41,903 bases of DNA from an uncultured Phascolarctobacterium sp. (GTDB taxonomy: Bacteria; Bacillota; Negativicutes; Acidaminococcales; Acidaminococcaceae), in contig UQZN01000023.1 of assembly GCA_900545535.1 (NCBI GenBank), positions 1-41,903 of the forward strand, read 5' to 3'. Below the pieces are notes generated by a model. That model ran no database searches. It had not been told where the DNA came from and was given only the letters and a program-made list of their open reading frames with translations. How positions within the stretch are numbered: the stretch's first letter is position 1; every line of letters starts with the position of its first letter. The position numbers and the translations under genes are program-made. Below, piece by piece: positions 1-6,689 of this stretch.

Positions 1-2
1 AA

Positions 3-266
3 AGTGGTTGGAAGGTGCGCCCGACAGCAGATATCGCTTATGTCTGGACGATGGGTGATAATGATAATGCCATGGGCATCACTGTACCGGGCATCAACGC
101 ACAGGACCGTTTGGGCTATGAGCTGATGGACAGCGGTTTCTTTGTAGGCCGCCTGGGCTTGGAAGCCGAGAAGGATGACTGGACTTACGGCGTCAGCTAC
201 AGCTACCAGAAGGGCAGCGACGCACAGAGCAATAAATGGTTTGTTGATGTGAAATACAGTTTTTAA
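3..266 (+). CDS. Outer-membrane beta-barrel protein, C-terminal end (partial)
   Basis: This is the last 87 codons of a gene that is open to the left window edge; the GTG at position 15 is simply an internal valine. The visible protein alternates short polar turns with amphipathic strands and ends in WFVDVKYSF, with a terminal Phe. That is the classical C-terminal signature recognised by the BAM complex in outer-membrane barrels. The strand pattern (YGVSYSYQKG then KWFVDVKYSF) resembles autotransporter-type or porin-like barrels common in Negativicutes. The upstream part, and so any passenger or SLH domain, lies outside the window, and I cannot choose between autotransporter and porin. A strong hairpin follows at 303-347. 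The gene is the main direct evidence that this organism has an outer membrane. Confidence 0.75.
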   Translation, partial: SGWKVRPTADIAYVWTMGDNDNAMGITVPGINAQDRLGYELMDSGFFVGRLGLEAEKDDWTYGVSYSYQKGSDAQSNKWFVDVKYSF

Positions 267-302
267 TTTGAATACAAGTAAATAAAGAGCAGTAACACGC
301 TC

Positions 303-350
303 GAAACCACCTTCGTTGTAGTTTTCGACTACTTCGGAGGTGGTTTCTTT
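303..350 (+). terminator. Rho-independent terminator after the barrel gene
   Basis: A long inverted repeat, arms about 20 bp (303-322 and 328-347) with one small internal loop and one G-T pair, closes a 5-nt loop and is followed by a short T-rich tail. It sits 36 bp after the barrel stop codon. Confidence 0.8.
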
Positions 351-631
351 GTAATGTCTTTTTTATGGAATAGTCCACGGTCTATGTTTTTGATTGTGTA
401 TTAAAATATTGCAGGCGTCGGAGGTTCTTTCAGCCAAGTTTATTCATTATTTAAGTTGTGTTAATTAAAGAAAGCAAAACAGCTAATTTACTCAGGAATA
501 ATCTAAATATTGTCAATAGCTAAAAAACTTGAAAGAGAACATAATGAAATTAAAGCAAAGACTTAGATGTTAAACAAAAATAATGCTTTTATGAAGCATT
601 TATGCAATTTTGTTGAAAGGAGGCGTACATC
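351..631 (+). other. AT-rich intergenic region and leader of the microprotein gene
   Basis: About 280 bases with no long reading frame. A small hairpin (AATGCTT / AAGCATT, roughly 582-600) lies just before the strong Shine-Dalgarno of the next gene. I see no clear sigma-A promoter: TTGTCA near 512 has no good -10 at the right distance. No known riboswitch motif was recognised. Confidence 0.4.
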
Positions 632-721
632 ATGGGTGTCCATATTTTGACAGCGAACATTCTAGGAAGTGGTTTACTGGCAGTCATTTTAGGCGCTTGT
701 TGGTGGCTTATAAAACAGTGA
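632..721 (+). CDS. 29-aa single-span membrane microprotein
   Basis: ATG at 632 is preceded by AAAGGAGG at an ideal 8-9 nt, one of the strongest ribosome binding sites in the window. The frame runs 29 codons to TGA at 719. The product starts MGVHILTANILGSGLLAVIL, continues GACWWLIKQ, and is one hydrophobic segment (about residues 5-26) with a Trp-Trp pair at the interface and a single Lys near the C-terminus. A terminator hairpin follows 30 bp later, so it looks like an independent small transcription unit. I do not recognise the family. Its size resembles small transporter subunits such as KdpF or NSS small subunits, but no transporter gene is adjacent. Expression and conservation are unproven; the ribosome binding site, span and terminator are what support it. 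Confidence 0.6.
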   Translation: MGVHILTANILGSGLLAVILGACWWLIKQ

Positions 722-750
722 TAGTTGAAAGATGCGCCGCCGGAAAAAGG

Positions 751-797
751 AAGAACAGGCAGATAAGATCAAAAGATCTTGTCTGCCTGTTCTTTTT
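751..797. terminator. Bidirectional terminator
   Basis: Near-perfect stem with arms 751-770 and 775-794, a 4-nt AAAA loop, five A before the left arm and a T run after the right arm. It can end both the microprotein transcript (plus) and the pentapeptide-repeat gene (minus). Confidence 0.85.
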
Positions 798-1541
798 CTA
801 TTCAAAAATAGCTTCGTTTTTGAAGGCGGTGCCGAAATCGGTAAAGTTCAGGCTGGCGCCTTTAAAATCGGTTTCATTGAGAAGTGCTTTGTCTAGTGTC
901 GCATTATTGAGGTTGGCGTTCTGCAGCAGGGCCTGGCTCAGGGTGGCGCCTGTCAGATCGGCATCGCTCAGGTTGGCATTGTTCATTTTGGCGTTAAAAA
1001 GATTGGCGTTATTTAAAACAGCGCCGTGCAAATTGGTGTTATAAAGCCAGGCATAGGCCAGGTTAGCCTGTGTAAAATCGGCCTCCAGGCAGTTGCTGCT
1101 GTCCAGTGTTGCTTCCTGAAGGTTGGCCAGGTAAAACACGGCAAATTGCAGGTCGCAGTTGGCTATTTTGGCTCTGAAAGCGTTGGCCTGGGTAAAGTCA
1201 GCCGTTTTCAGGCTGCTGCCGCTCAAGTTGGTATAGTTGAGCTGCGCTGCTTTAAAGCTGGCGTTGTCGAGTTGGGCGTTGGTCAGGACTGTTTTGGTCA
1301 GGACGGCTTTGTCCAGAACCGCTCCGTCCAGTTTGGTTTTGACCAGTCGGGCCCCGGTCAGATTGCTGCCGGTCAGGTTGGCGCCTGTCAGGTCCAGATT
1401 GCTCAGTTCTGCTCCGGAAAGGTCGCCGTAGGGGCAGCTGCCGCTGCTGAGCAGGGTATCAAGATCGTAGCTGTTGTAGGCCGAGACTGGTGCTGCAATA
1501 AGCAGCAGGGCCAGTACAGCGCCGTAAAAAAATTTTTTCAT
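798..1541 (-). CDS. Exported pentapeptide-repeat protein
   Basis: 247 aa. Residues 1-21 form a signal peptide (Lys-Lys start, hydrophobic core ending APVSA before YNSYD). The rest is about 35-40 tandem pentapeptides of the A(D/N)LXX type, for example LTGANLTGSNLTGARL and LNNANLFNAKMNNANL, predicted to fold as a right-handed quadrilateral beta-helix. Such helices act as rigid scaffolds or DNA-mimicking inhibitors. Because this one is exported, a periplasmic or envelope scaffold role is more likely than gyrase protection, but that is inference. Start: ATG at 1541 with GAGGAG about 7 nt upstream. It lies 23 bp downstream of the HAD gene on the same strand, probably as one operon, and ends at the shared terminator at 751-797. 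Confidence 0.85.
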   Translation of the reverse strand: MKKFFYGAVLALLLIAAPVSAYNSYDLDTLLSSGSCPYGDLSGAELSNLDLTGANLTGSNLTGARLVKTKLDGAVLDKAVLTKTVLTNAQLDNASFKAAQLNYTNLSGSSLKTADFTQANAFRAKIANCDLQFAVFYLANLQEATLDSSNCLEADFTQANLAYAWLYNTNLHGAVLNNANLFNAKMNNANLSDADLTGATLSQALLQNANLNNATLDKALLNETDFKGASLNFTDFGTAFKNEAIFE

Positions 1542-1564
1542 GGTGTTCTCCTCAAAGTAAAGTA

Positions 1565-2257
1565 TCAGTTTTCGTCAAGCAGGGCCACAAGCTCCTGCGG
1601 GTCATCGGGCAGTATGTCTATGAGCCGCCAGGGCCGGCAGGCTGCCAGTTCGGCTTCACTGTGGGTGGAGCCGGCCAGCACGATCAGGCTGCGGGCCTTG
1701 ATGGCCTGGGCGCAGCGAATATCGTTGGGGGTGTCGCCGATGATGATGATGTCGTCTGGCGTTACGGCAGGGTCGAGCAGGTAGAGCCGTTGCCAGGCTG
1801 TCCGTGCCAGTTCGCAGCGGTCTTCGCTCAGTTCGCCGCAGGCGCTGTAGCGGCTGTCAAAATATTGGTCGATGCCATAGTGGCGCAGCTTGGTAAAGGC
1901 GCCCATCATGGTATTGCCTGTCAGCAGGCAGGTTTTATAGCCGGTTTCATGGTCGGCAAAGTATTGCAGTGTTTTTTGGACGTTGGGCATCAGGCTGCCT
2001 TGATGTGTGGGCAGGTATTGCGGCAGCAGCCGGTGATAGAGGATCATGAGCCCGGCGGCATCGGCGGCGTTGCAGCTGCCTTTGATGTCGCGGATGACCT
2101 GCTTGAAGATGTGCGAGTCTGTGGCGCCGCCCAACATATGCGAGAATTGAAAGTTTTCGATGCCGAAACGCAGCTTGATGGCGTCGCGTACAGCGTCTAC
2201 GCCGGCCAGTCCTGTTTTTAAAAGCGTTCCGTCGATATCCCAGAAAATATATTTCAT
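1565..2257 (-). CDS. HAD-superfamily phosphatase
   Basis: 230 aa from the chosen ATG. Motif I is FWDIDGTLL near residue 5 (nucleophile Asp and general acid Asp), motif II is LLTGNT, and motif IV is IIGDTPNDI, which is the phosphoglycolate-phosphatase-like pattern of a soluble cytoplasmic HAD hydrolase with a helical cap. The substrate cannot be read from sequence; small phosphate esters are likely. A longer frame reaches 2278 and adds MIIMEQT. The inner ATG is preferred because GGAG lies 6 nt before it and the protein then starts just before motif I, as is usual. The pentapeptide-repeat gene follows after 23 bp, and the pair is probably co-transcribed. Confidence 0.85.
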   Translation of the reverse strand: MKYIFWDIDGTLLKTGLAGVDAVRDAIKLRFGIENFQFSHMLGGATDSHIFKQVIRDIKGSCNAADAAGLMILYHRLLPQYLPTHQGSLMPNVQKTLQYFADHETGYKTCLLTGNTMMGAFTKLRHYGIDQYFDSRYSACGELSEDRCELARTAWQRLYLLDPAVTPDDIIIIGDTPNDIRCAQAIKARSLIVLAGSTHSEAELAACRPWRLIDILPDDPQELVALLDEN

Positions 2258-2295
2258 AGTTTGCTCCATAATGATCATTAATATGCTTAGTTACT

Positions 2296-2304
2296 ATTTT
2301 AACA
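2296..2304 (-). promoter_or_regulatory. Possible extended -10 promoter for the HAD gene
   Basis: On the minus strand TGT-TAAAAT forms an extended -10 about 40 bp before the ATG at 2257. No convincing -35 is seen, so this is tentative. Confidence 0.35.
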
Positions 2305-2333
2305 GAGAATTGGCGTTAGGAACAGAGGGAAAG

Positions 2334-2358
2334 AAAAAAGCTGCCTTAAGGCAGCTTT
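2334..2358 (-). terminator. Terminator of the SpeD-like gene
   Basis: Arms 2337-2345 and 2350-2358 (AAAGCTGCC / GGCAGCTTT) with a TTAA loop. Read on the minus strand it is followed by six T and starts 3 nt after the stop codon at 2361. Confidence 0.85.
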
Positions 2359-2360
2359 TA

Positions 2361-2822
2361 TTACATTGAACGTGGTTTCATTATGAGCTTGGAGAGCTTG
2401 TTGCCGATAGTGCGGGCGCGGCGGACAGTTTTGATATTGGATTTGCGGCGCGGTTTCATATCGCTTTCGCTGCCGAAATCACCGCGTTCGAGGTAGGTGA
2501 TCTTGGATTTGTCAGGATCAAAATAATGACGCAGGAAACGTGCCAGTCCGTCAGGATCGGCATCTTTGAAGCAGGTAAAAACGTCGATGGTGACAAAACC
2601 CAGATCAGGATACAGGTGCAGGGTAACATGGCCCTGTTTGCAATGGGCAAAGACGGAATATTCGTTGATGCCGTCTTCACAGTTGACGTAGGTTTCACGC
2701 GGCTGCATGGCAAAATCTGCGGCGGCGCTTTGAACTGTTGCCTGCACACCGGAGGCGTCGCTTAAAAGCAGATCGCTGCAATTATACATATCTATGGCTA
2801 TTTGAGTTCCGATTGATTTCAA
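2361..2822 (-). CDS. SpeD-family protein lacking the pyruvoyl serine
   Basis: 153 aa. The first 125 residues align along their length with class Ib S-adenosylmethionine decarboxylase (start MKSIGTQIAIDMYNCS, core HVTLHLYPDLGFVTIDVFTC, later LERGDFG). In active enzymes an ESH tripeptide self-cleaves and its Ser becomes the pyruvoyl cofactor. Here the tripeptide is QGH, with Gly64 (codon GGC) in place of Ser, and the helper Ser55 position is Asn53. The acid-base His69 and Cys84 equivalents remain. The protein therefore cannot form a pyruvoyl group by the known route, and decarboxylation is unlikely. The last 30 residues are a very basic tail (MKPRRKSNIKTVRRAR) not usual in SpeD. Start is TTG at 2822, 7 nt after AAAGGAG. 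It is a single-gene unit with a consensus promoter and a terminator. A binding or regulatory role in polyamine or SAM metabolism is only a guess. Confidence 0.8.
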   Translation of the reverse strand: MKSIGTQIAIDMYNCSDLLLSDASGVQATVQSAAADFAMQPRETYVNCEDGINEYSVFAHCKQGHVTLHLYPDLGFVTIDVFTCFKDADPDGLARFLRHYFDPDKSKITYLERGDFGSESDMKPRRKSNIKTVRRARTIGNKLSKLIMKPRSM

Positions 2823-2897
2823 GGTAGTTCTCCTTTCACAGAGGCGAGCTTTAATTTTTAAAATAAAATCTTGGTTTAAGTATAAACAACTTAATAT

Positions 2898-2926
2898 ATT
2901 ATAGCTAAAAAATAGCTTGCTGTCAA
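2898..2926 (-). promoter_or_regulatory. Consensus sigma-A promoter of the SpeD-like gene, with spacer palindrome
   Basis: On the minus strand: TTGACA (2926-2921), 17-bp spacer, TATAAT (2903-2898), a perfect match to consensus. The spacer contains the inverted repeat AGCTA-AAAAA-TAGCT (2903-2917), a possible operator. The start site would be near 2891, giving a leader of about 70 nt. Confidence 0.85.
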
Positions 2927-2970
2927 AGTTTATTGAGGGCTGCGTCGTTGAAAAGAACAGGTAAAAAGTT

Positions 2971-2997
2971 TTGTTTTATTGGAAAACGTGTTATAAT
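2971..2997 (+). promoter_or_regulatory. Probable promoter of recD2
   Basis: TATAAT at 2992-2997 with TTGTTT at 2971-2976 (15-bp spacer, short). The -10 is perfect and the -35 weak. It lies about 33 bp before the recD2 start. Confidence 0.5.
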
Positions 2998-3029
2998 AAA
3001 CGAGAACATTTGTTTTGTACGGTGGTGGC

Positions 3030-5192
3030 ATGATGCAGGAATTGCAGGGCGTTATTGATAATATAGTTTTTCAAAGTGAAGATAACCAGTTCAGCGTTTT
3101 CAGGGTGAAGACCGAGCATGAGGGCCGTGTGAGCGTTGTGTACCGGGGGCCGGCGCCCTTTTTGGGCGAGACGGTGGAGCTCAGCGGCAGCTGGGGCGAG
3201 CACGCCAAGTTTGGGCGGCAGTTCCGGGCTGAGATGTGTCAGGCGATCAAGCCTTCGACGACGGACGGCGTGGAGCGGTTTCTGGCTTCGGGCGCGGTGC
3301 GGGGGATCGGTAAAACGATGGCGGCCCGGATCGTGGAGCATTTCGGTTCGGAGACGCTGGATATTTTGTCGTTGTCGCCGCATCGGCTGACTGAGATTTC
3401 CGGCATTGGTAAAAAGAAAGCCGATGCTATCGGGATGTCGTATGCGGAGCTGTCAGATATGCGGGAGCTGATGGTCTATCTGGAGTCGCATGGAGTCAGC
3501 GCTAATTATGCGCCGAAGCTGCAGGCTCAGTATGGCGCTACGGCGCTGAAAAGGATCCAGGAGAACCCTTACAGTCTGGCCAGCGATATCACGGGTATCG
3601 GCTTTAGAACGGCGGACAAGATCGCCCTGGCTACTGGTATGGATGGGGCCTGCGAGGAACGGATCAAGGCAGGCTTGGAATATGCGCTCAATCAGGCGGC
3701 GTCGGCAGGTCATACCTGCGTGCCGGAGGAGCTGCTGCTGCGCGAGACGGTGCGGCTGCTGCAGGTGAGCGGCAGTATCGTCAGCGATGTTTTTCAGAAG
3801 CTGCTGGCGGAAGACAGGCTGCGGACGGAGGAGGTTGGCGGCTTACGGCTGATTTATCCCGAGTATTTGTATCAGGCGGAGGTGCAGACAGCTAAACGGC
3901 TGCTGAAGCTGCGCGATCTGGCGGGGACGCTGGAAAAGGTGAATGTGGATAAGATCATTGCGCAGTGGGAGGCTGAGGCGGGGATCGCTTTGGCTGAGGC
4001 GCAGAAAGAGGCTATTCACGCTTCTTTGAAATACGGTGTGTTCGTGCTTACGGGCGGTCCCGGTACAGGTAAAACTACTGTCATCAAGGGGATACTGGCA
4101 GTTTTGGAAAAGGCCGGCTGCAGGATCTTACTGGCAGCGCCCACGGGGCGTGCCGCCAGAAGACTGGCCGATTCGTCCGGGCATCCGGCGGTGACGGTAC
4201 ACAGGCTGCTGGAGTATACGCCCAATGGCGGCGGTTTTAATTTCGGCAAGAATGACGGCGATCCGCTGGATGCGGACGCGATCATTATCGATGAAGCGTC
4301 GATGCTCGATATTACGCTTACTTATCATCTTTTGAAGGCAGTTCAGGGCGGGTGCCGGCTGATTTTTGTCGGTGACGTCGATCAGCTGCCGTCTGTTGGT
4401 GCCGGTTCTGTTTTAAAGGATATTATCCGTTCGCAGAAGATGCCTGTTGTAAGGCTGGAAAATGTTTTTCGTCAGGCTGAGATAAGTCCTATCGTGCGCA
4501 ATGCGCACAGGATCAACCGCGGGCAGATGCCCGAGTGGGAGACCGGCAGCGATTTTACTTTTGTGGAGATCGAAAATGAGTTTGACGCGGCGGAATATGT
4601 GGCCAATGTCTATGCTAGACTGACGCAGCAGAGTGACTGGCAGTCGGTGCAGGTCTTATCGCCGATGCATAAGAATCCCTGTGGGGTCCAGAACCTTAAT
4701 CATTTGCTGCAGCAGCGGCTCAATCCGCCGGCGCTTGACAAAAGCGAGGTCAACACATCGGGGAATGTGCTGCGGGCCGGCGATAAGGTGATGCAGATCC
4801 GTAATAATTATGAGAAGGATGTTTTTAACGGCGATATTGGCAGGATCGTGTATATCAATGGGCGCAATGTTACGGTGGACTACCCGGAACGTGCCGATGG
4901 CGAGTATGTTACTTATACCGCCAGTGAGGTTGACGAATTGCAGCTGGCCTATGCGATGAGCGTGCATAAATCGCAGGGCAGCGAGTATCCGACGGTGATT
5001 TTGCTGATGGTGCCGGGGCATTATATCATGCTGCAGCGTAATTTGCTGTATACGGCGGTGACCCGTGCCAGGCAGAAGGTCATTTTAGTGGGGACGCGGG
5101 CGGCGGTGCAGACTGCGGTCGATAACGACAGGACCAGAAAGCGTTATTCACTGTTGGCTGAACGGCTGCAGGAGCAGGGCGATATTTTTTAA
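3030..5192 (+). CDS. recD2: RecD2-type DNA helicase
   Basis: About 720 aa, a 5'-3' superfamily 1B helicase of the RecD2/TraA type that acts in DNA repair without RecBC. The N-terminal OB-like region (MQELQGVIDNIVFQSED) is followed by helix-hairpin-helix segments (about residues 90-190). Then come the motor motifs: Walker A GGPGTGKTT near 340, Walker B IIIDEASMLD near 425, GDVDQLPSVGAGS, the arginine-containing ENVFRQ, and in the C-terminal domain MSVHKSQGSEYP and LYTAVTRAR. Start: a TTG at 3015 is in frame but has no ribosome binding site. The tandem ATG at 3030 or 3033, behind GGTGG, matches the usual family start, and 3030 versus 3033 cannot be decided. comF follows after 37 bp. Confidence 0.93.
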   Translation: MMQELQGVIDNIVFQSEDNQFSVFRVKTEHEGRVSVVYRGPAPFLGETVELSGSWGEHAKFGRQFRAEMCQAIKPSTTDGVERFLASGAVRGIGKTMAARIVEHFGSETLDILSLSPHRLTEISGIGKKKADAIGMSYAELSDMRELMVYLESHGVSANYAPKLQAQYGATALKRIQENPYSLASDITGIGFRTADKIALATGMDGACEERIKAGLEYALNQAASAGHTCVPEELLLRETVRLLQVSGSIVSDVFQKLLAEDRLRTEEVGGLRLIYPEYLYQAEVQTAKRLLKLRDLAGTLEKVNVDKIIAQWEAEAGIALAEAQKEAIHASLKYGVFVLTGGPGTGKTTVIKGILAVLEKAGCRILLAAPTGRAARRLADSSGHPAVTVHRLLEYTPNGGGFNFGKNDGDPLDADAIIIDEASMLDITLTYHLLKAVQGGCRLIFVGDVDQLPSVGAGSVLKDIIRSQKMPVVRLENVFRQAEISPIVRNAHRINRGQMPEWETGSDFTFVEIENEFDAAEYVANVYARLTQQSDWQSVQVLSPMHKNPCGVQNLNHLLQQRLNPPALDKSEVNTSGNVLRAGDKVMQIRNNYEKDVFNGDIGRIVYINGRNVTVDYPERADGEYVTYTASEVDELQLAYAMSVHKSQGSEYPTVILLMVPGHYIMLQRNLLYTAVTRARQKVILVGTRAAVQTAVDNDRTRKRYSLLAERLQEQGDIF

Positions 5193-5229
5193 GGCCGCTG
5201 GAAATCAAGATCACTGGAAATAAGGAAAG

Positions 5230-5931
5230 GTGCTGGATAGCCCCATGCTGATACGGCTGCTGAAAAACTGGTATAAGGTCTTGCTGTCGGTGTTTGGGCC
5301 CGGAAAGTGTGCGGGCTGTGGGCAGATCGCCGAAGAGGGATTGTTGTGCGGTGTTTGCAGAGCGGCTTTGCAGCAGCCGCTGTGGCTGCCGGCGCGGGAC
5401 GCTTTAGACGGGGCGGGGATGCTGTTCAGGTACAGCGGCGCGCTCAAGACGGCTTTGCAGAAGGTCAAGTTTGACAGCCGCAGGGAGATACTGGAGCTGC
5501 TGGCTGAGGAATATTGCCAGTTCAGCGCTGCTGACTGGCCCGGCGCGCTGCGTGGTATTTTACACAGGCGAGCGGTGATCATCGTTCCCATACCGACGGC
5601 GCAGCAGCGGGTAAAAGCGAGAGGCTTTGATATTCCGCTGGTATTGTTTGAGAAGCCTGGCGCCGGCCACTGTCTGACACCGGCTTTGGCGAGAACACGG
5701 GAAACACTGCCGCAGTATGATTTGCGGCCGCTGGAGCGCCGGCTGAATTTAGAGGGCTGTTTTGCGGTTACGCAAAATGTTGCCGGCAAAACTGTCGTTG
5801 TGGTCGATGATATTTTTACTACGGGAGCGACGATGGAGGAGGCGGCTAAAGCTTTGAAGGCGGCCGGGGCTGCCGAGGTCTATGGTCTGGCGTTTTGCGG
5901 CAGTATCGAAAATTATGGCGCGGGGCAATAA
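5230..5931 (+). CDS. comF: ComF family phosphoribosyltransferase-like protein
   Basis: 233 aa. The N-terminus carries a four-cysteine zinc-binding site (C27-x2-C30 and C40-x2-C43). The C-terminus has the type I phosphoribosyltransferase PRPP loop VVVVDDIFTTGAT at about 190-202. ComF proteins are needed for DNA uptake in competent bacteria and are cytoplasmic. The GTG start at 5230 has a purine-rich AAGGAAAG immediately before it, which is too close to be ideal; the ATG at 5245 is the alternative and would keep all motifs. It sits 37 bp after recD2 and probably shares its transcript. In many Firmicutes comF directly precedes hpf-secA-prfB; here a minus-strand gene, an RNA gene and an ABC importer lie between. 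Confidence 0.88.
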   Translation: MLDSPMLIRLLKNWYKVLLSVFGPGKCAGCGQIAEEGLLCGVCRAALQQPLWLPARDALDGAGMLFRYSGALKTALQKVKFDSRREILELLAEEYCQFSAADWPGALRGILHRRAVIIVPIPTAQQRVKARGFDIPLVLFEKPGAGHCLTPALARTRETLPQYDLRPLERRLNLEGCFAVTQNVAGKTVVVVDDIFTTGATMEEAAKALKAAGAAEVYGLAFCGSIENYGAGQ

Positions 5932-5961
5932 AAAACTTGCTGCCAGTTGCTGACAGCAAGT
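5929..5961 (-). terminator. Terminator of the HD-GYP gene
   Basis: Arms 5935-5942 and 5954-5961 (ACTTGCTG / CAGCAAGT) followed on the minus strand by a run of T (complement of 5929-5934). It lies 12 bp after the minus-strand stop, between the convergent comF and HD-GYP genes. Confidence 0.75.
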
Positions 5962-5972
5962 AGTTGATGCAA

Positions 5973-6590
5973 TTATTTTTTTGTTTTAGTGACTTTACTG
6001 GGAATGACTGACTGCATGAAGGCTTTGACAACATTGGGGTCAAAATCCAGCCCCGCCTTGTTCTGCAGCTCGATGATCGCTTCGCTGTGGGTTTTCTGCC
6101 ACTGCTGGGTGCAGGGGTTGATGAATTTATCATAATGATCGGCTACGGAAATGATCCTGGCGCCCAGAGGGATGTTTACGCCTTTGAGCCGCTTGGGATA
6201 ACCGGTGCCGTCCCATTTTTCATGGTGTGCATGGATAATGGGGATGATATGGCTGAAGCCCTGGATATTTTCCAGCATACTGGCGCCTGCCTGGCAATGC
6301 CGTTTGTAGATCGACATTTCGCGGGTGCTCAGATAGGGTGCTTTCATGAGGATCATGTTGGGCACGGAAAGGCTGCCTATATCATGCAGCAGAGCTGAAG
6401 TCTTGATACAGGAAACTTCGGCCGGTGGCAAACCCAGCTTGGCGGCAATGCTGGCAGCATAGTTGGCGACCTGCTGACTGTGCATATAAAGCGCCTTATT
6501 CTTATGTTTTAGCATTTTCAAAAAGAAATCGCAGATTTCCGCGGTTTGTCCTTCGTCGGGGAAATCCAGGAATTGGGGTATGGCAATCAT
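5973..6590 (-). CDS. HD-GYP domain protein with altered HDxGK motif
   Basis: 205 aa, essentially a free-standing HD-GYP domain, the fold of cyclic-di-GMP phosphodiesterases. Visible motifs: H37, the HD pair 69-70, H98, HAHHEKWDGTGYP at 120-132 and D151, i.e. all the HD metal ligands and the GYP signature. The usual HDIGK reads HDIGS here, so the conserved Lys that contacts the phosphate is Ser73. Activity may be altered. There is no attached sensor domain. Start: the frame extends to 6662, but that stretch contains the promoter at 6623-6651, so the start is ATG 6590, or TTG 6596, which is better spaced from GAGG. It is divergent from the RNA gene at 6690. Confidence 0.88.
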   Translation of the reverse strand: MIAIPQFLDFPDEGQTAEICDFFLKMLKHKNKALYMHSQQVANYAASIAAKLGLPPAEVSCIKTSALLHDIGSLSVPNMILMKAPYLSTREMSIYKRHCQAGASMLENIQGFSHIIPIIHAHHEKWDGTGYPKRLKGVNIPLGARIISVADHYDKFINPCTQQWQKTHSEAIIELQNKAGLDFDPNVVKAFMQSVIPSKVTKTKK

Positions 6591-6622
6591 AAACAATCCG
6601 TCCTCATTTACATGGTGATAAT

Positions 6623-6651
6623 AGTATACTACGAAAAAGATGATTAGCAAA
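6623..6651 (-). promoter_or_regulatory. Promoter of the HD-GYP gene
   Basis: Minus strand TTTGCT (6651-6646), 17-bp spacer, TATACT (6628-6623). It lies back-to-back with the RNA-gene promoter; the two -35 boxes are only 5 bp apart. Confidence 0.65.
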
Positions 6652-6656
6652 GATAC

Positions 6657-6684
6657 TTGCAAAAATTTTTGCTTAATGTATAAT
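6657..6684 (+). promoter_or_regulatory. Strong promoter of the structured RNA, with palindrome
   Basis: TTGCAA (6657-6662), 16-bp spacer, TATAAT (6679-6684); predicted start near 6690-6692. The perfect 14-bp palindrome GCAAAAATTTTTGC (6659-6672) overlaps the -35 and could be an operator or a bent A/T tract. It serves a divergent promoter pair. Confidence 0.8.
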
Positions 6685-6689
6685 TATAA

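Noticed and set aside
1026..1784. 252-codon plus-strand frame opposite the pentapeptide-repeat and HAD genes
   Set aside because: Repeat-rich antisense shadow of the pentapeptide repeats; no ribosome binding site, and both minus-strand genes have clear domains.
6591..6662. N-terminal hydrophobic extension of the HD-GYP protein
   Set aside because: The extension overlaps the -10 and -35 boxes of the gene's own promoter, so it is untranslated.
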